Source of the DNA: Tetracentron sinense
Lineage: Eukaryota > Streptophyta > Magnoliopsida > Trochodendrales > Trochodendraceae
NCBI GenBank assembly: GCA_015143295.1
Contig: CM026564.1
Span: 10,032,416 to 10,096,415 of the forward strand
DNA: 64,000 nucleotides
Reading direction: 5' to 3'
A program made the position numbers and the translations under genes. This document shows, one piece after another, positions 45,290 to 56,960 of the stretch. Positions within the stretch are counted from its first letter, which is position 1. The number at the start of each line of letters is the position of its first letter. The notes below the pieces were generated by a model, which was not told the DNA's origin, ran no database searches, and saw only the letters and a list, made by a program, of their open reading frames with translations.

Positions 45290-46760
45290 TCCCCTGGTAA
45301 CCGGGCTTTAACTTGCTGGCAAACCAAACACCTGCACACATACTCTGCCACTTCCCTCTTTATGTTCCGCTACCAAAAGTGCCCCTTAAGGTTTTGGTAC
45401 ATCTTCGTACCCCCAAGATGCACGGTATACTTTGATTAATGTGCTTCATCCAAGATTTTACGCCTCAAGCTTTCATTGGCGAGAACACAGTCTTTTATTG
45501 AATGTGATGACACCAGTCACATTCAATGAAAACTCCTTACTGCCACCACTGATAGACATATCTCTGTATGCTAGAAATTCAGCATCTGACCCTTGTAGTT
45601 CTTGAATTTGGTCCAAGATAGTGGGTCTAACCACAATTTTGGCCACTAGCACACCCGACGGACTAACACTGAGACTTGCATCATTGTTGGACACATCTTC
45701 CAATAATCTCCACTCTTGGACCATCACGTGGACCATCTGCTACTACATTCGCCTTACTCGGGTGTACTGTATGGAGCATTCATAGTCCTTCAAGAATCTC
45801 ACCAATCGGCATTGCCTTTGATTCAACTCTTTCTGGGAAAACAAATACTTCAAGCTCTTGTGATCTGTGAACACTTCAAATTGTTCCCCATATAATTGGT
45901 GCCACCAAATCTTTAGTGCAAAGACAACTGCTGCAAGCTCTAAGTCGTGCGTAGGATAATTCTTCTCATGCTCTTTCAACTATCAGGAAGCATATACGAT
46001 GACTTTCCCATACTGCATCAAAACACTTCCTAGTTTGTCATGCAAGCCATCACTGTAAACTACCAAGCCGCCACTCCCAGCTGGAACTGTGAGCACAGGG
46101 ACCATAGTAAGACGCTTCTTCAACTCCATGAATTTTTTCTCGCACTTATCACTCCATGTGAACGTAGCAATTTTCCACGTCAAGTACGTGAGTTAGAGAC
46201 CCAAAATTAGTTTGTCTTGAAACTTGTGCACATTGAATGGAAATCTGGAGTTTTTCTCAAACCATTGCAATTAATGTCAAGCTATGTCTAAGTATATTTA
46301 TTTAATGTTATTGAGTGTTTAACAATGATTACCTATGTTTAATTAAGGTTTAAAATGAAGAAAAAGACCCAAACAAGGGAATACAGAGCCCACCGGTCGA
46401 CGCCTCCCAAAATCGGCCTATCAGTCAGTGAAGATTTTTGTATTGGGAAATTTGACAGAGAGTGAAGGAAGGACCGATTGGCCACTAGGGGACCGGTCAA
46501 CCGCCCTTGACCATCGGTCGACCGCTCAAGGCTATTTTAGCCTAGAACTGTAGCATCCCGAACTTTTCTATATTTAATGAATAGCACTTTCGTGCCTAAT
46601 TGGTCTTTCTCATAGTCTAATTAATAAATAAGGGAGAAATCGGAAATTTCGAAATGTTAGAAATGTTCATTTTTGAAAGACGAACCCAACGCAAGTTGAA
46701 TCGTCGAAATCGGACGAGCGAGTCAAAAGATATGGTCAAAACAGTCCAGACATGCAGAGC

Positions 46761-46930
46761 ACCGATCGCTCGGTCCAGTCAGCGATCGATCGGTCCAAAA
46801 CCGATCGATCGGTCAAAAATTTTGTATGGGGAAATTTTCCAGAGAGTATTTTTTTGACCGGTCGATCGGTCAGAACACCGATCGCTCGGTAGGCAACCAA
46901 TCGATCGGTCATAACCACCGATCGCTCGGT
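46761..46930 (+). promoter_or_regulatory. GATCGATC palindrome module, gypsy1 5' LTR
   Basis: About eight ACCGATCGATCGGT-type motifs around the core TTTGTATGGGGAAATTTTCC at about 46820. It ends about 65 bp before the TATA-like site. A matching copy is at 54267-54455 in the 3' LTR. Confidence 0.6.
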
Positions 46931-47926
46931 CCCCGTGTTTTGCAGAAATTTTTTTAAGGGTATTTTCATCTTTTGGGCGTTAAACCCCTTACCCATAAAG
47001 GCTTGCTCGACCATTTGAACCCTCATTCATTACACTTAGAACATTTAGAGAGAAAGGGAGGAGAAGAAGAGGGTTTTCACCTAGGGTTTCCATCGGAGAG
47101 GGAAATCAAAGGGTTTGACAACCCTAGATCATCCCCAAGCTTGGATTGCTTCAAGTTCAAGGCTCAAGCTCGTGGGGGATCTCGTTCTCAAGCTAGGGCA
47201 GCATTCTCCAAGGCATTTCACGAGGGTTTCTTCCCCAAACCAAGTCTCCCTCAAGGAAAGGTTCCCCTTTCAAGTTGGAGCTCAAATCAAGGTTCCTACC
47301 AAGATCAAGCCTTGATCTAAGGTTAGTACACCCTACTAACTTTCCCTAGCAATAATCTAGGTTTTCTATTATAAATGGTGATTATTTATATTATGTTTTC
47401 CTTCCCTATGCATTGTATTAACTCAACAAAGATAAACAAGATAAGAAAAATGGAATGGATGTGTGGATGGGAGATTGGATGTGGCGATTGGATGCCGAAT
47501 GTGTGATGTATGATATGTGTGGGTTGTGAGTTGGAAATGGAGGATGGGCATTGTACAAATAACAAACTTACCCTTGGGTGATTGGATGGAAAATATGCAA
47601 TTAAAATAAGGAGATGAACTACTAAGGAACAATGTATGTGATGTGTTTGACGAAATGCCTAAACTATGAAATAATGATTTAAATGAAGAAATGGAAAGGA
47701 GCCTTATGCATGTATTCTCATGAATGATGAATGGATTTTAAATACCATGTCGATTACTCAAATTCTCATATGCATATATTGTGAATTGAATGGTGATGTC
47801 ATATCTCTCTTATTATCCTTATTCCATGATTGTCACGATTGACACGTACACGAGCACGCATGATAGCATGAACCGAGATTTCAAGAGCATATATAATAAC
47901 CAACGAGAAAATATTGCATGTCAAGG

Positions 47927-48195
47927 AGGTTGGTAGCCCAGGGACATTCGGATACTAGCCTCTAGCTCACCCCCTAAAACACATATTGTCAAGGAGGTTG
48001 GTAGCCCAGGGACATTCGGGTACTAGCCTCTGGCTCACAAGAAAACTAAACAAGTAATAAAAATCACATATTGTCAAGGAGGTTGGTAGCCTAGGGACAT
48101 TCGGGTACTAGCCTCTGGCTCACAAGAAAACCATATTTATCAAGGAGGTTGGCAGCCCAGGGAGATTCGGGTGCTAGCCTCTGGCTCACAAGTTA
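47927..48195 (+). repeat. Four-unit minisatellite, gypsy1 5' LTR
   Basis: Units read TGTCAAGGAGGTTGGTAGCC, then a variable middle, then CTAGCCTCTGGCTCACAAG. The 3' LTR has the same four at 58045-58327. Solo LTR C has eleven related units in reverse. Confidence 0.85.
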
Positions 48196-48504
48196 CAAGA
48201 TGCAAGTTTACAAGATGATGACAAGACATTCATACATGCACGCATACATGATTTCAACAAGGCATACCGAGATATGGAAACGGGTTTTCAAGCAGGAGTT
48301 TTATCGGTGTTTTTGCATTCATGCATGTACATTAAGATGATAATATTGCTCCATGTTTAATATCGTTTAATTCTATGATTTTACTATTGTCTTGAATTGA
48401 TGATTGGTATTGTATTACTCTTTGCGTGTTTATTATCGTTATGGTTAGCTATTAGGTTGTACCCGCTGAGTATTCCATGCTCAGCCGTACTTTCATGTCG
48501 GCAG

Positions 48505-48623
48505 GTACGGAGGGAGCCCTTGACCCAGAGCCTTGGGTCGAGAAAGAGTACATAGAAGAGAGAGAGCTGTCTATTCAGGCGGACCGAGACCTCGACGTGT
48601 GGCCATACCTTGACTACTGTTGA
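48505..48623 (+). other. Conserved acidic LTR segment, gypsy1 5' LTR
   Basis: After ATGTCGGCAG the phase-1 frame encodes 38 residues with LDPEPWVEKEYIEERE early and RDLDVWPYLDYC at the end, then TGA. The 3' LTR copy (58638-58768) keeps the frame and differs by a four-codon in-frame length change. No ATG at the head. Confidence 0.55.
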
Positions 48624-48917
48624 GGGGAGAGTGCAAGGGGATTTTGAGTAGTTATGACATTTTGATAGGTGGGCCTGTCCACCTTCGACTTAGACATGTT
48701 TTGTATATATGTTAACTTGGAATACCATTTTGAGAACTATAGAAGATATGAAAAATTTAGTTTACGATTCCGCATTTATGTTTAGCTTCCGCACTCTGAT
48801 TATTATTGTTTTAGTACTGTAATTATCTTGTTCATGACAGGATGGCTTGGTAGGTACATATAGTCACGCCTAAAGTATCCCTAAACTCCTAGTAGGTATT
48901 TTGGGGCGCGACAGAGG

Positions 48918-48931
48918 TGGTATCAGAGCTC
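48918..48931 (+). other. gypsy1 primer binding site
   Basis: TGGTATCAGAGCTC four bases after the LTR, the Met-tRNA type primer site typical of plant gypsy elements. Confidence 0.8.
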
Positions 48932-49249
48932 TAGGCATTAGAGTCCCTAGGGTCGCGTAGTACTAGAGACCATAATTGAACAAGACATTAGGTGTTAGGA
49001 AAGAGTTGTATTCCAAGTATGGACTAACAAGTTAGTCCTAGTCAAAATAGGTTGAATCTCAACCAAACTTAGAGTCCTACGCTAGGAACACCGATTGTAT
49101 GTATGATGTTGTGTTGTATACCATGTGTGCATTAGTTGTGATGTGCTTATTAAATATCTTAATGAATATGTATTGAGTGAATTGCGAAATTTGTACTAAA
49201 TGTGTATCCAAGTTAGACTCATGTTGTATTTTCGTTCTCAGGAGAAATC

Positions 49250-50510
49250 ATGAGATGCAATACCCGGGGTCACGGGTACAACACGAGGGGCAATGGAGGT
49301 GATGCTCCATCGGGTGATGATTAACCCGACTTTGCCCAAGCATTCGCATCCATAGCCGAGACTTTGGCTATGTTGGCAGCAAGGCAACCGGCCACTCCGC
49401 CTAATGCCGCACTTATACCGGTTCCTCCTAACCGAGCTCAAGCCAGGATAGAAGCTTTCCGAAGGATGAGACCTCCAACATTTTGTGGGAGTATCGACCC
49501 GCTTGTTGCCGAAGGATGGGTTCGGCAATTAGAAAAGATATTCTCTGTATTGGCGCCTACGGAGGTGGAAAGGGTTACTTGGGCCGCCTTTATGCTTGAA
49601 GGTGAGGCCGATCATTGGTGGAAGTCTGCACTTCGGACCCGAGAGTTGACCCGACAAGGTCAAGACTGGACTTGGGAAGAATTCTTAGATGTTTTCAACA
49701 AGAAGTACTTCCCAGTCGGGATGAAAGAGAAGATGAAAGTTGAGTTTATTACCTTGGAGCAAGGTAATATGTCAGTAGCCGCTTATGAGGCTAAGTTTTC
49801 GGAGCTATCTCGGTTTGCTCCACATATGATAGCGACCGAGGCTATGAAAGCCCGAAAATTTGAGAGGGGGTTGAAGGCCTACCTCAAGGACCGAGTCTCA
49901 ATGTTCAGACATGAGACATATTCAGAAGTAGTGGACAAGACACTTTTGGCCGAGTCGAACTCCGAGGAGTTCTTCAAGAGAAGAGAAATGGAGAAAGGAC
50001 AGTCGAGTAGTTCAGGGGAGAAAAGAGCAAGGACTAGCTTGTATCAATCCGCAGGGTCGGCTTAGTCACAGAGGATATATTTGGCACCACAGGCTCCCCG
50101 CCCTTTTGCTCCACCGGCTTTTCGCCCGGCTTTTGCTCAGGCTCCTCGCTCCGCAGTGACTCAGGCTACAGGATATGCTCCTCCCACCTATGCACATGAT
50201 ATCTGCACACTTTGTGGAAGGAGGCATCCAGCGAGAGAATGCCGGAGGGTTACAGGAAGTTGCTTCCATTGTGGTGACCAAGGCCACATGGTTAGAGATT
50301 GTCCCCGACGTCATATGCCAGCTCAGTCTCAAGGAAGCAGGCCCCCAATTAGGCAGACATCTCAGCCTAGCTCTTCTCAAGCTTCGAGGGCCTCACAGTC
50401 TACACGGCCTCCTTGCCCGGCCACACAGGGCCGAGTCTTCGCCCTGTCAGAGAGAGACGCACGTGCATCCGACGATGTCGTGCAAGGTACGCAAAATCCT
50501 AGAGTTTAAG
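49250..50510 (+). mobile_element. gypsy1 gag
   Basis: Retrotrans_gag domain about 49440-49950 (PPTFCGSIDPLVAEGWVRQL, FNKKYFPVGMKEKMK, YEAKFSELSRFAPH) followed by two cysteine-rich knuckles (CTLCGRRHPARECR and CFHCGDQGHMVRDC) near 50205-50310 and a Ser/Pro/Gln-rich linker. Broken. Confidence 0.85.
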
Positions 50511-50628
50511 TTGTGTAAGATTTCTACGGTTGATTTTGTGACTATTATTAGGGGTTACCTATGTATGATGCTTATTACTATTTGAAATCTACTGATATTA
50601 GTTACTAAATCGCACAGGCGCTTTATTA

Positions 50629-50900
50629 GTGAACGAGTGTCTCGCTCGAGTGTTGATAGACACAGGATCTACTCACTCTTTTGTCTCACCAAGTTTTACA
50701 AAGGGCTTTTTGACTGAGGCTACTCCGTTGGAGCGGGAGTTGACCATTGCAACTCCACTCGGCAAGTCAGTTGATACGGACAAGATATTCAGGGATAGTG
50801 TGGTTCAAGTGGGGGAGAATGAACTGTTAGCCGATCTCATCATCCTAGATTTCTGAGACTTGGATTTCGATGTCATCCTACGGATGGATTGGTTGGCAAA
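50629..50900 (+). mobile_element. gypsy1 aspartic protease region
   Basis: VLIDTGSTHSFVSPSF is the retroviral-type aspartic protease active-site motif; DFDVILRMDWL closes the domain. It lies between gag and reverse transcriptase, as in gypsy elements. Confidence 0.8.
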
Positions 50901-52400
50901 CCATCACGGGCATGTTGCGTGTTTTGAAAAGATGGTGAACTTCAAGCCGAAAGGAGTTAAGCCTTTTCATTTCCGAGGATTAAGAGAGAGGGACATTGCT
51001 CGCCTCGCAGCTTTGAGCATAGGAAACCCAGAGGTACCGAACTCTTTGGCCATTCCGGTTGTGAGCGAGTTCTTAGATGTGTTCCCGGAAGAACTTTTCG
51101 GGTTACCTCCTGATAGAGAGATCGAGTTCGCTATAGAGCTTGCTCCGGGTACCGCTCCGATTTTAAGGGCACCATATAGAATGGCCCCTATAGAGCTTGA
51201 AGAATTGAAGAAACAGATTGAGGAGTTACAACAACTTGGTTTCATCCAACCAAGTGTCTCGCCGTGAGGAGCTCCGGTTCTCTTTGTGAAGAAGAAAGAC
51301 GGGTCAATGAGAATGTGTATAGACTACCGTCAGTTGAACAAGGTAACTATCAAGAATCGTTATCCCTTGCCAAGGATAGACGACTTGTTCAACCAATTGA
51401 AGGGAGCGAGATTTTTCTCCAAGATTGATCTTAGATCGGGGTATCATCAGCTAAAGATCAAGTCGGAGGATGTTCCGAAGACGGCTTTCAGGACTCGGTA
51501 TGGGCATTACGAGTTCCTGGTCATGCCTTTTGGGCTGATGAATGCACCGGCGGTGTTCATGGATTTGATGAACCGGGTGTTCCGATCATACTTGGATCGA
51601 TGCATGATTGTGTTCATCGACGACATTTTAGAGTATTCCCAGACACGGGAAGATCACGCACGAGACCTCCGCCTTGCTCTATAGATATTGAGAGAGCATA
51701 GGCTATGCCAAATTGAGCAAGTGTGAATTCTGGTTAGAGAAAGTGGCGTTCCTAAGCCACGTAGTGTCGGCCGAGGGTATTTCTGTAGACCCGGCAAAGA
51801 TAGAGGCAGTTATGAGCTAGGAGAGACCCAAGAGCGTCACTGAGATACGTAGTTTCCTCGGGTTGGCAGGCTATTACCGAAGATTTGTGGAGGGATTCTC
51901 CAGTTTAGCTAGACCTCTCACTTACTTGACGAGGAAAAATGTCAAGTTTAGTTGGAGTGACAAATGTGAAGTGAGCTTCCAAGAGTTGAAGAAGCGACTC
52001 ACCACGGCCCCCCGTCCTTACTGTGCCATCCGGACATGGTGGTTATGAAGTGTATAGCGATGCTTCGCACATCGGATTTGGGTGTGTCCTTATGCAACAC
52101 AAGAAAGTCATTGCCTATGCATCAAGGCAATTGAAGGAACATGAAAAGAATTACCCCACTCACGACTTAGAGCTCGCCGCGGTTGTGTTTGCATTGAAGA
52201 TTTGGCGACATTATCTTTATGGGAAACAATTTGAGGTATTCACAGATCATAAAAGCCTTAAGTATTTGTTTTCCCAAAAAGAGCTGAACCTGAGACAAAA
52301 AAAGATGGGTAGAATTTTTGAAAGACTACGAGTGCTCCATTCAATACCACCCGGGCAAAGCGAATGTTGTAGCCGATGCTTTTAGCCGGAAGCCCACTGG
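50900..52400 (+). mobile_element. gypsy1 reverse transcriptase and RNase H region
   Basis: [70 protein letters not shown], then AGYYRRFVEGFS and the RNase H motifs [15 protein letters not shown] and [13 protein letters not shown]. Standard Tekay order. Broken. Confidence 0.85.
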
Positions 52401-52639
52401 AATTTTGGCGCATATGATGCTGAAGGAGTGGATGATGCTGAAGGAGTGGAGGTTGCTAGAGGATGCATCCAACCTTAACATCAGTTTTAGTCTCCCTACC
52501 TTTGGGCCGGTAATGGCTAACATCACAGTTAGGCCTTTTATGCTGAGCATGATCCAGGAGTTGCAGGAAATGGATGCCGAGCTACTTTCTTACCGAGACA
52601 AGTCAGTTAAGAGTGGCAGCAAGGATTTTGCGGTGAGGG

Positions 52640-53450
52640 ATGAATGGATTATCACTTTTAAGGGAAGAGTATGTGTCCCAGCCGATGAGAAGCTTAAACG
52701 AGAAATATTATACGAGGCTCACCGGTCCAAGTACATCGTTCACCCCGGGGGTACCAAAATCTATAGGGACTTGAAGAAGCATTTTTGGTGGCGGAACATG
52801 AAGCGAGAAATAGCGGAGTATGTGTCTAAATGCTTGGTGTGCCAACAAGTCGAAGCCGAACACAGGAGACCGGCCGGACTTTTACAGTCCCTCCCCATTC
52901 CCGAGTGGAAATGGGAACATATCTCTATGGACTTCATTATGGGGTTGCCGAAGACGGTTAGAAACTTTGATGCTATATGGGTTGTGGTTGATAGACTGAC
53001 GAAGTCCGCCCATTTCTTACCATACCGGACTACCTTCAATTCCAATCAGTTGGTTGCATTGTATATCAAAGAAATAGTTCGGTTGCACGGGGTGCCAGTG
53101 AGCATTGTCTCGGATCGAGATCCTATATTTACCTCCAGGTTTTGGAAAAGCTTTCAGAGTGTCATGGGTTTCCGGTTGGACTTTAGCACGGCTTTCCATC
53201 CACAGACGAATGGGCAAACTGAGCGAGTGAATCAGGTTATTGAAGATATGCTCCAAGCTTGTATGCTGGATTTTAAAGGAAGTTGGGAAGATCACCTACC
53301 TTTGGTAGAATTCGCATACAATAATAGCTATCAGGCAAGCATACAGATGGCGCCTTTTGACGCTTTGTACGGAAGAAGTTGTAGATCCCCGTTGTATTGG
53401 GATGAAGTGGGAGAAAGAAAAATTTTGGGTCCCGAGTTGATTTAACAAAC
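52640..53450 (+). mobile_element. gypsy1 integrase
   Basis: HHCC-type zinc region (H...HPGGTKIYRDLKKHFWW...CLVCQQV) and the DDE core (WEHISMDFIMGLP, VSDRDPIFTSRFWK, FSTAFHPQTNGQTERVNQ), then AYNNSYQASIQMAPF. Integrase after RNase H defines Ty3/gypsy. Confidence 0.9.
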
Positions 53451-53479
53451 GGCGGATAGAGTCAAGCTCATCCGGGAGA

Positions 53480-53967
53480 GGTTGAAGACCGCACAAGACC
53501 GACAGAAGAGCTACGCCGACACCCGTAGGCGGGACCTTGAGTTTCGAGTTGGGGACTTTGTTTTTGTCAAGATTTCACCGACCAAGGGTGTTATGCGATT
53601 CGGGAAAAGAGGCAAACTCAGCCCGAGATATGTGGGTCCGTTCGAGATCGTTACTAGAGTCGGTGAGGTAGCTTACCGTGTTGCTTTACCTGCTCATATG
53701 ACGGCGGTCCACAATGTATTCCATGTCTCTATGCTTCGGAAGTATATCCCGAACCCTTCCCATGTCATAGAGCTTGATCCGGTGGAAATCCGAGAGGATC
53801 TTACACTAGTTGAGCAACCAGTGCAGATCTTGGATAGGCGAGATCAAGTCTTGCGTAACAAGACCATTCCCTTGGTCTTGGTAAGATGGCAACACCATTC
53901 AAGGGAGGAAGCTACATGGGAACGAGAAGCTGAAGCTCGGGAAAAGTATCCTCAGTTATTTGTTTAG
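53480..53967 (+). mobile_element. gypsy1 integrase tail and chromodomain-like end
   Basis: KLSPRYVGPFEIVTRVGEVAYRVALP is the GPY/F module. IPLVLVRWQHHSREEATWER followed by a YPQLF end is the degenerate chromodomain of the Tekay/Del branch. It is thought to guide insertion toward marked chromatin. Confidence 0.8.
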
Positions 53968-54013
53968 GGCCTGGACATTCCCTTGTAATTGTTATGGTCT
54001 TGTGCATGTATGT

Positions 54014-54056
54014 ATCGTCCAAATTTCGGGGACGAAATTTTGTAAGGGGGGGAGAA
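54014..54056 (+). other. gypsy1 hairpin and polypurine tract
   Basis: AAATTTCG-GGGA-CGAAATTT (54021-54040, perfect 8-bp stem) directly precedes the polypurine tract AAGGGGGGGGAGAA at 54044-54056. Element H has the same pair with loop AGGA. Confidence 0.7.
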
Positions 54057-54861
54057 TGTAGCATCCCGAACTTTTCTATATTTAATGAATAGCACTTTCA
54101 TGCCTAATTGATCTTCCTCGTAGTCTAATTAATAAATAAGGGAGAAATCGAAAATTTTGAACTGTCAAAAATGTTCATTTTTGAAAGACGAACCCAACGC
54201 AAGTTGAATCGTCGAAATCGGACGAGCGAGTCAAAAGATATGGTCAAAACAGTCCAGACATACAGAGCACTAATCGCTTGGTCCAATCAACGATCGATCA
54301 GTCCAAAACCGATCGATCGGTAGCTATCGAACGGTCAAAAATTTTGTATGGGGAAATTTTCCAGAGAGTAGTTTTTTGACCGGTCGATCGGTCAGAGCAC
54401 TGATCGCTCGGTAGGCAACCGATCGATCGGTCATAACCACCGATCGTTCGGTCCCAGTGTTTTGTAGAAATTTTTGTAAGGGCATTTTCATCTTTTGGGC
54501 GTTAAACCCTTACCCATAAAGGCTTGCTCGACCATTTGAACCCTCATTCACTACACTTAGAATATTTAGAGAGAAAGTGTCACGCCCCAAAATACCCCCT
54601 AGGAGTTTAGGGATACTTTAGGTGGACAAAACAAACCTGCCAAACCATCCTGTAATGAACAAGATAAATAAGGTACTAAACAATGATAATCAGAGCGCGG
54701 AAGCTAAACATAATTTGCGGAAGCGAAAACTAAAATTTTCTTTTCTTTATAAGGATCCAAAATGTAGTACTCCAAGTTAACATAAATACAAAACACGTCT
54801 AAGTCTAAGGTGGACAGGCCCACCTAACAAAATACAAAAGACAAAATACACTCTGTCTCGT

Positions 54862-55007
54862 TCAATAGTCATCCCCGTGGGGCCAATGGTCTAAGTCTCT
54901 CGCCTCCGCCTGAGGCTCGACTACTAGATCCTCATAAGGTTCCTCCTCGCCATAGTCCTCCTCTATCCAAGGACCCGGATCACAAATGTCGAGAGGGACT
55001 CGAGTAC
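54862..55007 (-). other. Conserved acidic LTR segment, copy C
   Basis: After ATGTCGGCAG the phase-1 frame encodes 47 residues with DICDPGPWIEEDYGEEEP and EPQAEARDLDHWPHGDDY, then TGA. It is the closest relative of copy B, with most codon differences silent. No ATG at its head. Confidence 0.55.
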
Positions 55008-55233
55008 CTGCCGACATGAAAGTACGGCTGAGCATGGAATACTCAGCGAGTACAAGCCCCTAACTAACAATGGTAATAACGAACAAATAACATATACAAG
55101 TGATAGAATAGTACAGATCATAATTATGTAAAGCAACATAATACATAAACATTTTATCAAGTCATAATTATTATGAAACTAAAACATGTCTATGCATCAT
55201 ACAATTCCTCTTTGAGTTGTCCTTTCAATATTT

Positions 55234-55975
55234 CTTATGAGCCAGAGGTTAGCACCCGCATATCCCTGGGCTACCAACCTCCTTGACAGTACGATACCTT
55301 TCTTATGAGCCAGGGGTTAGCACCCGCACATCCCTGGGCTACCAACCCCCTTGACAGTACAATACACTTCTTATGAGCCAGAGGCTAGCACTCGCACATC
55401 CCTGGGCTACCAGCCTCCTTGACAGTACAATACCTTTCTTATGAGCCAGGGGTTAGCACCCACACATCCCTGGGCTACCAACCCCCTTGACAGTATCATT
55501 TCCTTTTCTTATGAGCCAGAGGTTAGCACCCTTAACCGGGCTACCAACCTCCTTGACAATATCATTTCCTTTCTTATGAGCCAGAGGTTAGCACCCTTAA
55601 CCGGGGCTACCAACCTCCTTGACAATATCATTTCCTTTCTTATGAGCCAGAGGTTAGCACCCTTAACCGGGGCTACCATCCTCCTTGACAATATCATTTC
55701 CTTTTCTTATGAGCCAGAGGTTAGCACCCTTAACCGGGCTACCAACCTCCTTGACAATATCATTTCCTTTCTTATGAGCCAGAGGTTAGCACCCTTAACC
55801 GGGGCTACCAACCTCCTTGACAATATCATTTCCTTTTCTTATGAGCCAGAGGTTAGCACCCTTAACCGGGGCTACCAACCTCCTTGACAATATCATTTCC
55901 TTTTCTTATGAGCCAGAGGTTAGCACCCTTAACCGGGCTACTAACCTCCTTGACAATATCATCCATTTACATATG
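55234..55975 (-). repeat. Eleven-unit minisatellite in solo LTR C
   Basis: Eleven direct units of about 65-70 bp start with TTATGAGCCAGAGGTTAGCA. Five older-type units (with CATCCCTGGGCTACC) come first, and six more uniform units (with CCCTTAACCGGGGCTACC) follow, showing recent local expansion. Because unit lengths are often 66 or 67 bp, apparent open frames across it are by-products. Confidence 0.9.
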
Positions 55976-56776
55976 TGCTCGTGCATAGCAATCGTGAAAT
56001 CATGATGACATATAGCATTTTAACAATTTCCAACTCACATGAGAATTTAAGAAGCGAAATAACACATGCATACAACTTGCCAAATGGGGAACATTTATGT
56101 GACTCATGCTTTCAAATCTTAGTTTATTCATGCATTCTATCAAACATGTGGTATTCAACCTTTTTACCTTTAGTTATTTCATATTTTCTCATTCGAACAT
56201 TTCATCAAACACTTGGGGTGTGTTCATTATGCGTAATATGCCCTTCCACCATTTTTCCCATCATTCAACACATCAAAACATGGCATCCAATTGCCTCCAC
56301 TCCTCATCCATTCATACGTTCCACCATTTGTTTGTATTATCTTGTTTATGTTTTAGGGATTTAGCACATACCAACACAAGAGAGCAATGGGAAAGATCTA
56401 ACACATATTTACTTAGAAAAATCCTTGGTTATTACCAAAGTAACTAGGAAGAGTGTACTAACCTTGGAAAGGGAAAGAAAATCCTTGAGGATGATGTAGA
56501 AACGCTGCCCTAGCTTGGACGAGGTACTCCACACGAGCTTGATGTTGGATTTGGAGAATCCAAGCCTTTAGAACGGTTCTAGGGTTCTAAAACCCTTGAT
56601 TCTCTCAAGTGGAAAACCCTAGATGTAAATCCCCCTTCTTTTCTCTTCTTCTCTCTCAAAACCTTCTAAGTGAGGTGAATGAGGGCTCAAAGGGTCGAGC
56701 AAACCCTTATGGGTAAGGGTTTAACACCCAAAAGATGAAAACGCCCTTACTGAAATTTCTGTAAAAAAACGCGAAG

Positions 56777-56960
56777 ACCGAGCGATCGGTGGTTATGACC
56801 GATCGATCGGTTGCCTACCGAGCGATCGGTGTTATTGACCGATCGACCGGTCAAAAACTCGCTCTCTAGAAAATTTCCCCATACAAAATTTCTGACCGTG
56901 CGACAGCTACCGATCGATCGGTTATGGACCGATCGATCGCTGACTGGACCGAGCGATCGG
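56777..56960 (-). promoter_or_regulatory. GATCGATC palindrome module, solo LTR C
   Basis: Seven to eight ACCGATCGATCGGT-type motifs (ACCGAGCGATCGGT, GACCGATCGACCGGTC and others) around the core read on the minus strand as TTTGTATGGGGAAATTTTC. Confidence 0.6.

Larger units (their letters stand above)
46549..48913 (+). repeat. gypsy1 5' LTR
   Basis: 2365 bp, TGTAGCATCCCGAAC to TTGGGGCGCGACA. Parts: palindrome module 46761-46930, TATA-like CATAAAGG 46994-47001, a leader to 47321 without any ATG that I could find, donor-like AAG/GTTAGTACACC at 47321/47322, four minisatellite units 47927-48195, hairpin GCTGAG...CTCAGC 48465-48485, acidic segment 48505-48623. Confidence 0.9.

Noticed and set aside
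45205-45300. SINE or LINE tail beginning with a T-run
   Set aside because: The poly-T start is suggestive, but no A/B boxes, LINE coding or duplication could be found.
46973-47320. 115-codon open frame in the gypsy1 leader
   Set aside because: It has no ATG and overlaps the TATA-like site. I treat it as leader sequence and do not join it to the acidic segment.
50066-50585. Antisense and shifted frames over gypsy1 gag
   Set aside because: Shadows of the Cys-rich gag region; no independent support.
55234-55975. Regular repeats that could suggest a CRISPR array
   Set aside because: Units are contiguous minisatellite copies without unique spacers, inside a plant LTR.
55441-56005. Open frames of repeated peptide over the LTR C minisatellite
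   Set aside because: They arise because some units have lengths divisible by three; no codon bias or start supports them.
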